Source of the DNA: Kiritimatiellia bacterium
Lineage (GTDB): Bacteria > Verrucomicrobiota > Kiritimatiellia > RFP12 > UBA1067
Direction of reading: 5' to 3'
NCBI GenBank assembly: GCA_027858965.1
Contig: JAQIBS010000153.1
Location: 1-32,927, forward strand
DNA length: 32,927 bases
The notes beneath the pieces were generated by a model. The model had not been told where the DNA came from and searched no databases. It saw only the letters and a list, made by a program, of their open reading frames with translations. Made by a program: the position numbers and the translations under genes. Positions 16,945-24,898 of the stretch are shown in pieces. The first letter of the stretch is position 1, and each line of letters opens with the position of its first letter.

Positions 16945-16963
16945 AAAGCAATCAGTGTGCCAA
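16945..16963 (-). promoter_or_regulatory. sigma-54 (-24/-12) promoter
   Basis: The minus strand reads TTGGCACACTGATTGCTTT. It matches TGGCACG-N4-TTGCW at all positions but one (A for G after TGGCAC). The GG and GC elements are exactly 12 bp apart (-24 at 16960, -12 at 16948). Expected transcription start is about 16935-16937. No other sequence with both elements at this spacing was noticed in the window. Confidence 0.75.
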
Positions 16964-17063
16964 CTTTTAAATGGGACTAAAATTGTTCATTTTTCACTGA
17001 TTTTTATAAAGAAGGCGTGTTGAATGGCAAAATGTCATGTTTGGAGGTGTCAGCATGTCACAA

Positions 17064-17084
17064 TATGCGACACTTTGTCGCATA
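17064..17084. promoter_or_regulatory. candidate enhancer (activator) site for the sigma-54 promoter
   Basis: TATGCGACA-CTT-TGTCGCATA is a perfect 9-bp inverted repeat centred about 125 bp upstream of the -12 element, the usual range for bacterial enhancer-binding proteins. ATGTCA/GTGTCA words repeat between 17033 and 17061. No activator gene is present in the window, so the link is positional only. Confidence 0.45.
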
Positions 17085-17149
17085 AATAGCCCGATAGTCG
17101 GTCTCTGACGACACTGGCGACCTGACAACAAAAATGGTTAAATACGTTA

Positions 17150-17851
17150 TTATTTTTCTGACCCCTTTGCATCCAGCCTTACGCAAAGCAGGTTGTTGGA
17201 AAAGACAATGGCATCGGTGTAGAAGTAAATCAACCATTCGTGTCCGTCAAGCGTTCTGAATTCCAGATCCAGCCCCAGCGGATCACCACGCTTGATTGCT
17301 CTTTTCCCTAAGAAACGGTGTTGTGGTTCATCACACAGAGCCACCTCTTCGCGACGGCGGTCGATGGCAAACCACTGGTAACGATTCTCAAGTTTGTCAG
17401 GAAGCTCAACGTAATATCGTTCCTGCATGGCAATGGGACGGTATAAAGTGGCCTGTTGCGCAGGCTTTCCTTTGTACTGATAGGTAGTTGTGGGAAATGA
17501 GGCCGTGAAAAGCGGGGGTTTAAACCAGATGGCAATGCCAGCGGCAATCACCGATAGAGCCAGAATAACACGCAAAATATCCGGAAGCATACGGCGAAAA
17601 CGACTTTTTGGTGCAGACGAATGCGTGATATGCTTTTCCGGTGTTTCCGGTGTTTCCGGTGTTAATTCCGGGATTTTCTCTGGAAGCTCGGAGCTGAATT
17701 CATCTGGTGCGTTTTGTTGTGCAATTGGTGATTCTGTACTCTGAACGGGAAAGATGGCAGAGGGTTCAGGGAAAGAAGATGCTTCCGTTGTTATCGGGTG
17801 CTTTTTCTCCGCTGCTTTCTTCGGTTTCTTGTTTTTTTTCTTTTTGCCCAT
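17150..17851 (-). CDS. single-pass membrane protein of unknown function
   Basis: I do not recognise this family. The first ~15 residues are almost all Lys (KKKKNKKPKK). A proline/glutamate/threonine-rich, probably disordered stretch follows to about residue 85 and includes TPETPETPE, encoded by three exact copies of a 9-bp unit at 17636-17662. One hydrophobic helix (ILRVILALSVIAAGIAIWF, about residues 92-110) should span the inner membrane. The remaining ~120 residues look like a compact beta-rich domain (YYVELPDKLENRYQWFAIDR, HEWLIYFYTDAIVFSNNLL), probably outside if the positive N-terminus is inside. No signal peptide, catalytic motif or cysteine pair stands out. The sigma-54 signals lie just downstream on the same strand. 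Confidence 0.6.
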   Translation of the reverse strand: MGKKKKNKKPKKAAEKKHPITTEASSFPEPSAIFPVQSTESPIAQQNAPDEFSSELPEKIPELTPETPETPEKHITHSSAPKSRFRRMLPDILRVILALSVIAAGIAIWFKPPLFTASFPTTTYQYKGKPAQQATLYRPIAMQERYYVELPDKLENRYQWFAIDRRREEVALCDEPQHRFLGKRAIKRGDPLGLDLEFRTLDGHEWLIYFYTDAIVFSNNLLCVRLDAKGSEK

Positions 17852-18156
17852 ATCACTTGTAATGTAAAGGGTTTAGGGCAATCTGAAAAGAACTTTTTCT
17901 TGTTTCATCCGCAGATTTACAAGATTTGAATTTCTGCCCGCGAATCTCCGCGAATAGATACGGTAATTTTATCCCCGCTTTACGCATACGCATCAACCTA
18001 AGCGGCAGTCACATTCAGTATCTAACTATGCCACCATCTTAACCGATGAAAGTGGTTCATTTAAGTGTAAACCGAGTAAGAGTGGCGTTTAAGTTGAAGT
18101 GTTAAGTTTAAGGAAGAGCACATATGACTTAAACTTCAACTTATTACTTAAACTAG
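17852..18156. other. intergenic region with repeats, no gene seen
   Basis: The stretch near 17910-17960 (CCGCAGATTTACAAGATTTG, then CGCGAATCTCCGCGAAT) is another dispersed text-like repeat. Two 26-bp arms, 18087-18112 and 18128-18153, form an imperfect inverted repeat of TTTAAG and TTGAAG words around a 15-bp spacer. They end next to the stop codon of the symporter gene at 18157, and may act as a weak terminator for it. Confidence 0.5.
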
Positions 18157-20982
18157 TTATTTAAACACCGTCAGACCGTCAATGTTCTTCCTGTTTCCGC
18201 CTGTAACCAGCGATATCAGCAGGCCAAGCACATATGTCATGGTCAAGCTGATGGCCGGATAGAGATATCCGTGAATGGCGGAACCGGAGTAGAACTTGAG
18301 CCAGCACATGAATATGGCGCTTATAGTTGCCGCAATAATACAACCTGCAGAGTTTGCCCTTTTTGAGAACATGCCCAGAATAAACATTCCTCCCAGAACT
18401 CCCATGAACATACCGAGTATCGCCATATACTGATCGAATACATCGAAAATATCTGAACAGGCGATTATAATTGCGGCCAAGGTACCGACAATACCGAAAA
18501 TGGCTGTGAATATCCGAGCAAGAGTGAGGTATCCCTTGTCAGTTTTACAGGCATTCATCGGTCTTGCAAAATCGGTTACGAGGGTTGTTGAGAGTGAGTT
18601 CATGCTGGTGGAGAGGGTGGACTGCGCCGCGGCAAAAATTCCTGCAACTACCAGCCCCGATATGCCGATCGGCATTTTTGTCGCAATAAAGAGCGGAAAT
18701 ACCGATTTGGGGGCAAATACCGGATTCATCAGATCAGGGTTGTGTTTGTAGAAGGAGAAAAGCGCTGCGCCAACTGCAAAGAAGAGCAGTCCGGCTGGAG
18801 CGCACATGTATCCATTCATCAGTATAGATTTAGAAGATTTCTCCAGGTCAGGAGTGGTCATGTAGCGCTGCACCACAGACTGGTCGGCGGAGTAGCTGGC
18901 CAGATTCTGGAAGATACCGCCTAATACGACCACCCAGATGGACATGGTCATGTAGCTGCCGGATGAGAAGTCCCAGTCAATAACCTTAAATTTATTGGCT
19001 GCAATGCAGTCGCTCATGAAAGTTCCGACACCGCCCTCAATGCTGAAGATGATTATCAGGACACTGAGCAGTGCTCCGCCTAGAAGTACAAATGTCTGTA
19101 TGGTGTCGGTCCAGATGACCGCCTCAATACCGCCCATTGTGCAATAGATAATACTCAGTACTCCCATGATCAGGATGCAGGTAATAGGAGAGAGACCGGT
19201 AATTGCCTGAAGTGCCAGGGCTGGCAGATACATTACAACCGCCATACGGCCGATCTGGAAGAGAACAAAGAGTATACTTCCCGCCATCCGTGTTGTGTAG
19301 TTGAAGCGTTTCTGCAGATATTCGTATGCGCTGGTGGCATCGATCTGGCGAAAGAAAGGCAGAATTTTCGCGATAACAAAGATGCTGACCGGCAGGACCA
19401 TGACAATCATAATCCAGGTTGACCAGTCGGTTGCAAATGCCTTTGCCGGCATTGCCACGAAGGTGATCGATGATAGCATGGTTGCGTAGATGCTGCAGGC
19501 TGCCGCCCACCAGGGAATGTTCTGACCACCGCGGAAGAAGTCATTGGTGCTTTTGTTCTTGCGTGAAAAATAGACACCGATGCCCACCATGCCCAGCAGG
19601 TATATAACCAGCGTTGTGTAGTTTATGATTCCGAAGGAGACTTTGATCGGTCTGAGAGAAATTTTGCGGATCGCCGGTGTGCGGACACCCGGACGCACCT
19701 CTCCGCCGATTAATATAATATCACTATCCCAATTAACCGCGGCCGCTGTAACCTGTGCAACCGGCACCGGATAACCATCTGGCAGAGTCTTCATGCCAAG
19801 CTGAGCAGAAACAGCTGCTTTGGTATTCTCAGATTGCGGGGTGGACTTTTCTTTAATCCAGGTGTCGGTAATCGCATGGTATATATAAGGTGTGTTCATA
19901 AAACCGGGGTGCTTGAAGAAGAATCTCTCTGTTTCCCAGTTTTCTGCATATTCGCCGGTTGCGCCGGACAGAACAAATATATGACCCTGCCCGGAGCTGA
20001 TACTGACACCAGCCGCAAGTTTTGATGGCATTGGAGTACAGGCTTTCCACTGCATATCACCAAAATTGAACTTGTAAACCTCATCAAAAATCTTCAGGTG
20101 TCCCATTGCAAGAGAGCGTTTTTCTGTTTCCGGGAGAGCGGTGACCTCTTTGTCGGTAAGCTTCCTGCGGCCACCCATGATATAAATACTCGGGGCATAT
20201 CCATCATGCTGCACACTCACCATAGCGTGAGAGCGAGGGTCACCGGGAATATTCGGAAGTGACTGCCAGGCAAACTCCTTGCCCCATATATAGCTGCTCT
20301 GTTTGGCGCGCTTCAGTGCTGGAGTAATGGAGAGCAGTTTTGTTGCTTTGGCACTCTTTTTATAAAAATCCGGTTTGGTTAGCAAAGTCAGATCAAAACT
20401 CCAGAAGTTGTTTAAAGCGTCCAGATCCGAGGAAGAGCTTGAGCCTCCGGCCAGATAGATTTTGCCGTTGAGCAATACCGCCTTGGTGCAACTGACTGTT
20501 TTCGGCAGGGGAGGCAGGGCTGCAACCTTAAGCTGGCCCTTTCCAACGCTAAGTAGGAGAACATCTGCTATTGCTCCCTCTGCATCCTGTCCTCCAAGCA
20601 GCAGTACTCCCTGCGGGATGGTAACGCTTGCTCCGTATGCCAGAGGGAAGGGGAGTTTGCCTGCGACAGGAATGTAGGCGCAGCCATTATCGGTCTTTTC
20701 CATGCAGTAGACCGTATCATGATAGATCTTGGCCGCTCCGTTGGTGATATCTGTTACGGGAATCGCAAAATTGGCACCGCCGGCGATAATCAGGTTGTTG
20801 GAGCAGATTCCGGCGTATGCGCCAGCTACACCCGGGTTAATTGTTTGTCCAGCGGCTGGTGGCAGTGGTGGTAGCTCACTCCATTCCAGAAAATCGGAAG
20901 ATTTGGGTTCCTTGGCCGATGAAGTTATAGAGACAAACAGAAAGACTAATACAACGATAAAATACTGTAACCTGGCACCCAT
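18157..20982 (-). CDS. kelch mutarotase-like domain fused to a Na+/solute symporter
   Basis: The protein joins two parts. After a signal peptide (GARLQYFIVVLVFLFVSITS), about 400 residues form a kelch beta-propeller of the NanM/cyclically permuted mutarotase type (EWSELPPLPPAAGQ, LIIAGGANF, LLLGGQD, IYLAGGSSSSSD, IYIMGGRRK, ILIGGEVRPG). The rest, from about TTLVIYLLGMVGIGVYFSRK, is a complete sodium:solute symporter (FFRGGQNIPWWAAACSIYAT, GGIEAVIWTDTIQT, SADQSVVQRYMTT, AAQSTLSTSMNSLSTTLVTD). NanM-type propellers interconvert sialic acid anomers; fusion to a transporter suggests anomer conversion at the outer face before uptake. No sialic acid catabolic genes are nearby, so the sugar is not certain. 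The start at 20982 is chosen because AAAGGAG lies 8-14 nt upstream; an earlier in-frame ATG at 21039 has none and would precede the signal peptide. Confidence 0.88.
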   Translation of the reverse strand: MGARLQYFIVVLVFLFVSITSSAKEPKSSDFLEWSELPPLPPAAGQTINPGVAGAYAGICSNNLIIAGGANFAIPVTDITNGAAKIYHDTVYCMEKTDNGCAYIPVAGKLPFPLAYGASVTIPQGVLLLGGQDAEGAIADVLLLSVGKGQLKVAALPPLPKTVSCTKAVLLNGKIYLAGGSSSSSDLDALNNFWSFDLTLLTKPDFYKKSAKATKLLSITPALKRAKQSSYIWGKEFAWQSLPNIPGDPRSHAMVSVQHDGYAPSIYIMGGRRKLTDKEVTALPETEKRSLAMGHLKIFDEVYKFNFGDMQWKACTPMPSKLAAGVSISSGQGHIFVLSGATGEYAENWETERFFFKHPGFMNTPYIYHAITDTWIKEKSTPQSENTKAAVSAQLGMKTLPDGYPVPVAQVTAAAVNWDSDIILIGGEVRPGVRTPAIRKISLRPIKVSFGIINYTTLVIYLLGMVGIGVYFSRKNKSTNDFFRGGQNIPWWAAACSIYATMLSSITFVAMPAKAFATDWSTWIMIVMVLPVSIFVIAKILPFFRQIDATSAYEYLQKRFNYTTRMAGSILFVLFQIGRMAVVMYLPALALQAITGLSPITCILIMGVLSIIYCTMGGIEAVIWTDTIQTFVLLGGALLSVLIIIFSIEGGVGTFMSDCIAANKFKVIDWDFSSGSYMTMSIWVVVLGGIFQNLASYSADQSVVQRYMTTPDLEKSSKSILMNGYMCAPAGLLFFAVGAALFSFYKHNPDLMNPVFAPKSVFPLFIATKMPIGISGLVVAGIFAAAQSTLSTSMNSLSTTLVTDFARPMNACKTDKGYLTLARIFTAIFGIVGTLAAIIIACSDIFDVFDQYMAILGMFMGVLGGMFILGMFSKRANSAGCIIAATISAIFMCWLKFYSGSAIHGYLYPAISLTMTYVLGLLISLVTGGNRKNIDGLTVFK

Positions 20983-21378
20983 TAATAACGCTCCTTTGTA
21001 AATTTCAGTGAATAGCCATAATAAACAATAAAACAACACTTTAACAGGTGTATCTAAAGAGAACGTTCAAAAAATTGCTTTTGTAATATATTAACCATCT
21101 GATTCGCATATAATGGGTGTTCTTCGTTGATGTACTGCAACTCGGTATCGGTATCGGTATCGGTAATGTCGCTGGGATAGAGATGTCGAATAATGACTTT
21201 TTATACCTCGCAGAGGCGCGGAGAGCGCAGAGAGGGTCCCGAAGCGGACCGTGGGCCACGGTCCCTCCAGAGTGCGGCGTTACCGCCTTGGTATCGACTT
21301 TCCGTCGATAAGATTGAAGTTGTTGGTTTTGTGGTCTTTTTGGAGGGGCGCTGGCCTCAGCGCCCGAAGATGGCGGCC
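20983..21378. other. intergenic region with microsatellite, hairpins and a dispersed repeat
   Basis: No gene is supported. A 6-bp unit TCGGTA occurs four times in tandem near 21141-21164. CGCAGAGGCGCGGAGAGCGC (about 21210) is a dispersed text-like repeat of a kind seen in many genomes. Three inverted repeats follow: GGACCGTGG/CCACGGTCC (about 21246-21264), TATCGAC/GTCGATA (about 21292-21310) and GGGCGCTG/CAGCGCCC (about 21345-21364). The last lies just past the stop codon of the zinc-transporter gene and may end its transcript, though it has no T-tract. Confidence 0.5.
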
Positions 21379-22191
21379 TTAACCAAGTGCAACGTCCAGA
21401 ACCATCATCACCGTGAAGCCGACAATTGTTCCCATGGTTGCTAAGTCGGTATTGCCACCGGCCTGTGATTCAGGAATTAACTCTTCAACCACACCAAAAC
21501 TCATTGCGCCCGCAGCAAATGCGAGGGTAAATGGTAAAATCGGCTGAAAAACAACAACGGCTAATGCTCCTAATACACCGGCAATGGGTTCAACAATACC
21601 GGATAGCTGCCCGTACATGAAACACTTTCTTTTGCTGAGGCCATCTCTAAATAGAGGCATGGAGACAGCGGTTCCTTCAGGAAAATTCTGGATACCAATA
21701 CCCAGAGCCAGGGCAATTGCCCCTCCGATGCTTGCTTCCGGCAGACCGCTGGCGACAGCGCCGAATGCCACGCCTACTGCCAACCCCTCGGGAATGTTAT
21801 GTAGTGTGATCGCTAATACCAGCAGAATACTGCGCTGCCAGCTCGTTTTAATGCCCTCCGGTTGTTCCAGTCCGGGGTGCAGATGCGGTAAGAATTTGTC
21901 GATGATACGCAAAAAAACCGCCCCGGTTACAAAACCGCCGGCAGCCGGCAACCAGGAAGGCAAGGATGAGCCGGAGCTCTCAGTCATTTCAATTGCCGGA
22001 GCCAGCAGAGACCAGTAACTTGCTGCAATCATCACACCTGCGGCAAATCCTAACAGTCCGTCCAGGGTTTTTCGATTCATCGGGAAAGGCAGATATATCA
22101 TTGCGGCACCTGCCGCAGTCAGAGCCCAAGTGAATAAAGTTGCCAGCAACGCCAGTAATATCGGGTTATAACCTTCTAAAATTTCAAGCAT
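21379..22191 (-). CDS. ZIP-family divalent metal transporter
   Basis: Inner-membrane uptake carrier for zinc or a similar divalent ion, of the GufA/ZupT-like branch. About eight hydrophobic segments are visible. The two ZIP metal-site helices are intact: LVLAITLHNIPEGLAVGVAF and GIGIQNFPEGTAVSMPL, followed by SGIVEPIAGVLGAL and FGVVEELIPES. The His-containing loop (FLPHLHPG) lies between the early helices, as usual. Of two close start codons I prefer ATG 22191: AGAAGGG lies 9 nt upstream of it, whereas the same motif abuts ATG 22200. It sits about 36 bp downstream of the DUF1080 lipoprotein gene on the same strand, and the two could be co-transcribed. Confidence 0.9.
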   Translation of the reverse strand: MLEILEGYNPILLALLATLFTWALTAAGAAMIYLPFPMNRKTLDGLLGFAAGVMIAASYWSLLAPAIEMTESSGSSLPSWLPAAGGFVTGAVFLRIIDKFLPHLHPGLEQPEGIKTSWQRSILLVLAITLHNIPEGLAVGVAFGAVASGLPEASIGGAIALALGIGIQNFPEGTAVSMPLFRDGLSKRKCFMYGQLSGIVEPIAGVLGALAVVVFQPILPFTLAFAAGAMSFGVVEELIPESQAGGNTDLATMGTIVGFTVMMVLDVALG

Positions 22192-22227
22192 GTCGACCAT
22201 CCCTTCTTTTTGAAATTACAGTTGGTG

Positions 22228-22920
22228 TTATTTGATCTCTTTGATCTTTATATTGCGATACCAGACAGGGGCCTGGGCTTTGCCGTGCAATCCCTGTAAA
22301 CCGATAGGACCTTTGCGGGAGAAATCTTTTAAGGCGGTTTTGAATTTGTTTTTTGTTCCGTCAGGATTTTTGTTCGGCTCTTTCCAGTCGTTCAAATCCA
22401 CATCCCAGACCATCTCATCGTTGAAGACCAGTGAAATTTTGTTATCGTTACAGGTGATTGTGTAACGGTTCCACTCACCGACCGGTTTCTGCATAGCTTT
22501 TGCCGGTGGCTTTGCATCGTAGATGGCGCCGACCATGCCGTATTTTGATCCGTCCTTTGAGTCGTGGACTTGCACTTCAAGTGCTGCCAGAACATTTTGT
22601 GTGTTGCCTGATCGCAGAAAAACACCACTGTTTGACTCTTTAGCCACCTTGAATTCCATATCAAGGATGAAGTTGTCATATGACTCTTTCGTCCAGATGG
22701 TGTGATGATTCTTAGCTACCAGAATGCCGTTCTTCATTTTCCATCCTTCTTTGTGCATATCGACATTGGAGAGATCTGAAGCAATAAGATTCTTCCAGCC
22801 GGAGGTGTCAGGGTGTTTAGCGGTTTCAGCCGTAACGCATCCGCAGAGAAACAAAGAAGCTCCAAAGAGCAAAGTAGCTGTGATGTTGCTGATACGTGAA
22901 GTTGAAGCGTGTTTGTTCAT
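22228..22920 (-). CDS. DUF1080 (3-keto-disaccharide hydrolase-type) lipoprotein
   Basis: The N-terminus is a lipoprotein signal: hydrophobic TATLLFGASLF, then the lipobox LFLC-G, so the mature protein should be anchored by its cysteine. The rest is one DUF1080 (PF06439) concanavalin-like domain: GWKNLIASDLS, WKMKNGILVA, YDNFILDMEFKV, NSGVFLRSG, ALEVQVHDS, GEWNRYTITCNDNKISLVFN and a closing GPIGLQGLHGKAQAPVWYRN. Members bind or hydrolyse glucosidic and 3-keto-glucosidic sugars and are abundant in Planctomycetes, Verrucomicrobia and relatives. Start 22920 is preferred over 22992 because AAAGGA lies about 9 nt upstream and the lipobox is then correctly placed. Confidence 0.85.
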   Translation of the reverse strand: MNKHASTSRISNITATLLFGASLFLCGCVTAETAKHPDTSGWKNLIASDLSNVDMHKEGWKMKNGILVAKNHHTIWTKESYDNFILDMEFKVAKESNSGVFLRSGNTQNVLAALEVQVHDSKDGSKYGMVGAIYDAKPPAKAMQKPVGEWNRYTITCNDNKISLVFNDEMVWDVDLNDWKEPNKNPDGTKNKFKTALKDFSRKGPIGLQGLHGKAQAPVWYRNIKIKEIK

Positions 22921-23168
22921 TTGATAAGTCCTTTTGAAAAACTTGCTGTATTCCAGCAGTTTTGTCTCTATATGTCTATTCCTGTAATTCATAGCCTATG
23001 CTATTATCAAACAAAATAGGAGTGTCAATCCCTTTTTGTGAGGTAATTAGGATTGGAATACTAATATGCAATATATTTTTTAGTATTGCAATCCCGATTT
23101 TTGGCCTTAGAGATGAATCATAGCCATACATAGTAAAGTTCAACAAATCCGGTTTTAACCGGATGTCT
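22921..23168. other. gap between the lipoprotein gene and the broken glycosidase gene
   Basis: Open frames run through here on the minus strand (to 22976), but their peptides resemble no family and probably represent decayed sequence downstream of the pseudogene. The only clear element is the AT-rich inverted repeat at 23050-23094. Confidence 0.4.
23050..23094. terminator. AT-rich inverted repeat, possible terminator
   Basis: GGATTGGAATACTAA and TTAGTATTGCAATCC pair at 14 of 15 positions around a 15-nt AT-rich loop. It follows the glycosidase pseudogene and precedes the DUF1080 gene on the same strand, so it could separate the two transcripts. Confidence 0.4.
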
Positions 23169-23800
23169 TCAGCGGGAATGAGATACATCGGATACAGGAT
23201 TTGGTGCAATCTTTTGAATATGGCACCATGTTTTTCCATCCGCTAGTACGGCTGTGAGCAGGTGTGTGGGATTGCCGTTACCTTTCCGTTTTGCATTGGC
23301 GTTGAATAGCTCAGGACGCTCCCGGCGGTCAACCTCAGTTTTTGTGCCGTCTTGCCATTGGAGAGAGTGTGTATAAACCGTGATTGGATCATGTTTAGTC
23401 CATTGAATTCCATCTTTTGAAATCAAGTGTGCCCCATCATATCTTTCCGCTGTGGCGATAAAAACATGAAGATCTTTATCGCGGAATGCCAGTATAATGT
23501 GTCCGTCATCATGAACATAGGGCGCGGGGTTGTTATGGTCCTCTCCCAGCGGCAGTGCTTCGTCACAACGTGTCCATGGTCCGTTAATAGAGTTGGAATA
23601 GGCATAGCCGCATTTACGCAGCTTACTGCCTATTGCGGTGCCGATGTAGTATAAAACATAGGAACAAGACGCTCTCTAATCGGGCGAGGAGTTGTTTTCT
23701 CCATGCTCTTGTTATTCTCTCCATAAACAACAGTGCACAAAGAAAGAATCAGCAATTGACTTGAGAGATAACACCAGAACACTGAGTTTTTAAAATTCAT
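23169..23800 (-). pseudogene. GH43-like beta-propeller glycosidase remnant, deletion plus frameshift
   Basis: The reading starts at ATG 23800 (AAAGGG upstream) with a signal peptide (SSQLLILSLCTVVYG), continues TTPRPIRERLVPM and stops in frame at about 23640. A second frame then takes up SYVLYYIGTAIGSKLRKCGY, AYSNSINGPW, PLGEDHNNPAPYVHDDGHI and ERPELFNANAKRKGNGNPTH to 23169. These pieces fit a family of secreted five-bladed-propeller sugar hydrolases (GH43/GH117-like) in which roughly 100 residues normally separate RPIRERLVP from the YVLYYIGT strand. So an internal segment is missing and the frame is shifted. The 5' end overlaps the stop of the M20 gene by 11 bp, so it was probably once translated as part of that operon. 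I cannot name the precise family. Confidence 0.72.
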
Positions 23801-24896
23801 GTTGAATACCCTTTAAAAGATGGAAGTAGATTTCTGCTGCCGTGGAAACCTGATCAAATTCTACGCATTCGTCTTTGGTGTGAGCTCTCGCCAGTTGGCC
23901 GGGACCTAAAATAATAGGCAGGCATCCCGCATCTTTGAGCAGATTGGCATCCGAATGGCTTTTGAACGCTATAGGCTCCCATTTCTTTTGCAATGTCTGG
24001 AAGATCTGCTTTAAGAGTTGCGCAAAATCCGTTTCAGGAGACATCTTGAATCCGTCGGCCAATGTCGGGAACTCCAGCTCATATTTTGATGCATGGCTTC
24101 CAGTTAGTTTGGTGTCAATAAAAGCCTGTAATTCTTCGGAAAAAGCAAGTGACGAAACCCCTGGTGGAATGTGTAAGTCTATGGCTGCGGCACAGCGATC
24201 CGGTACAGCAAATCCGGACTCAGAACTATGCAGGTCGCGGATATTCAGGACGGTTTCCTTTTTATGTTTTTCTGCCAGGTCTTCCAGCTCTATCAGAAAT
24301 CGTAACATGGCGTGAATAGCGTTGGTGTCGCGGTTCGACATGGCTGCATGCCGCCGATATCCGAAAGTGCGAATAATCAGTTCCACATAGCCATAATGTT
24401 CCAGACATGGTTGCAGGTTCGTCGGCTCTGCGACCAGAGCTGCATGAAAAGAGTGTGATTTAAGCAATGCCTGCGTTCCGTCACCTGTTTCTTCTTCGCC
24501 GACCACCAGCGCAAGCAGCACGTTATCCGGTAAATGTCCCTGTTCCGCCGCAGATATAAAAGCCTCTATCATAGCAGCACAGCCGCTTTTCATATCAGCT
24601 GTTCCAAGTCCTCTGCAAACACCTTTATGTTCGGAAAATTCGTACTGTTCAATATCATAGGCGGGTACCGTGTCGATATGGCCTAGAAACAGGGTATCCT
24701 GTGTGCCGGCACCCGAGCTAATCAGAAGATTTGATCGGGATTCATCAACCTGTTGTCGTACGGCAGAAAAGCCGTTTGCCATTAGCACATTTTCGAGAAA
24801 AGCCGTCAGTTCCTCCTCTTTTCCCGAAGGGCTGTAGAAGTCGACCATGTTCTGAAACAGGGAGTGTAGCCGTTTTGTGTTGATGGAGTTTGTCAT
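23790..24896 (-). CDS. M20-family metallopeptidase/deacylase (ArgE/DapE-like)
   Basis: Two-metal amidohydrolase that cleaves N-acyl groups or short peptides in the cytoplasm. All metal and catalytic residues are visible: H73 and D75 (LFLGHIDTVP), bridging D101 (LGTADMKSG), catalytic E134 with metal ligand E135 (VVGEEETGDG), E157 (VAEPTN) and H339 (GQLARAHTKDE). The dimerisation domain lies between about 170 and 290. At 368 aa it is complete. No lysine or arginine biosynthesis genes are near, so a more general N-acyl-amino-acid deacylase is as likely as DapE or ArgE. The gene begins 2 bp after the stop of the GNAT gene, so the two are co-transcribed. A pair of one enzyme that acetylates and one that deacylates may act on the same type of amino compound. 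Confidence 0.85.
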   Translation of the reverse strand: MTNSINTKRLHSLFQNMVDFYSPSGKEEELTAFLENVLMANGFSAVRQQVDESRSNLLISSGAGTQDTLFLGHIDTVPAYDIEQYEFSEHKGVCRGLGTADMKSGCAAMIEAFISAAEQGHLPDNVLLALVVGEEETGDGTQALLKSHSFHAALVAEPTNLQPCLEHYGYVELIIRTFGYRRHAAMSNRDTNAIHAMLRFLIELEDLAEKHKKETVLNIRDLHSSESGFAVPDRCAAAIDLHIPPGVSSLAFSEELQAFIDTKLTGSHASKYELEFPTLADGFKMSPETDFAQLLKQIFQTLQKKWEPIAFKSHSDANLLKDAGCLPIILGPGQLARAHTKDECVEFDQVSTAAEIYFHLLKGIQHEF

Positions 24897-24898
24897 AT

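Noticed and set aside
21041..21259. Open frames over the CGCAGAGGCGCGGAG region
   Set aside because: They are readings of a microsatellite and a dispersed repeat, without a start signal.
22976..23239. A minus-strand frame read as the C-terminus of the broken glycosidase
   Set aside because: The peptide shows no match to the family after the conserved part and is probably decayed sequence.
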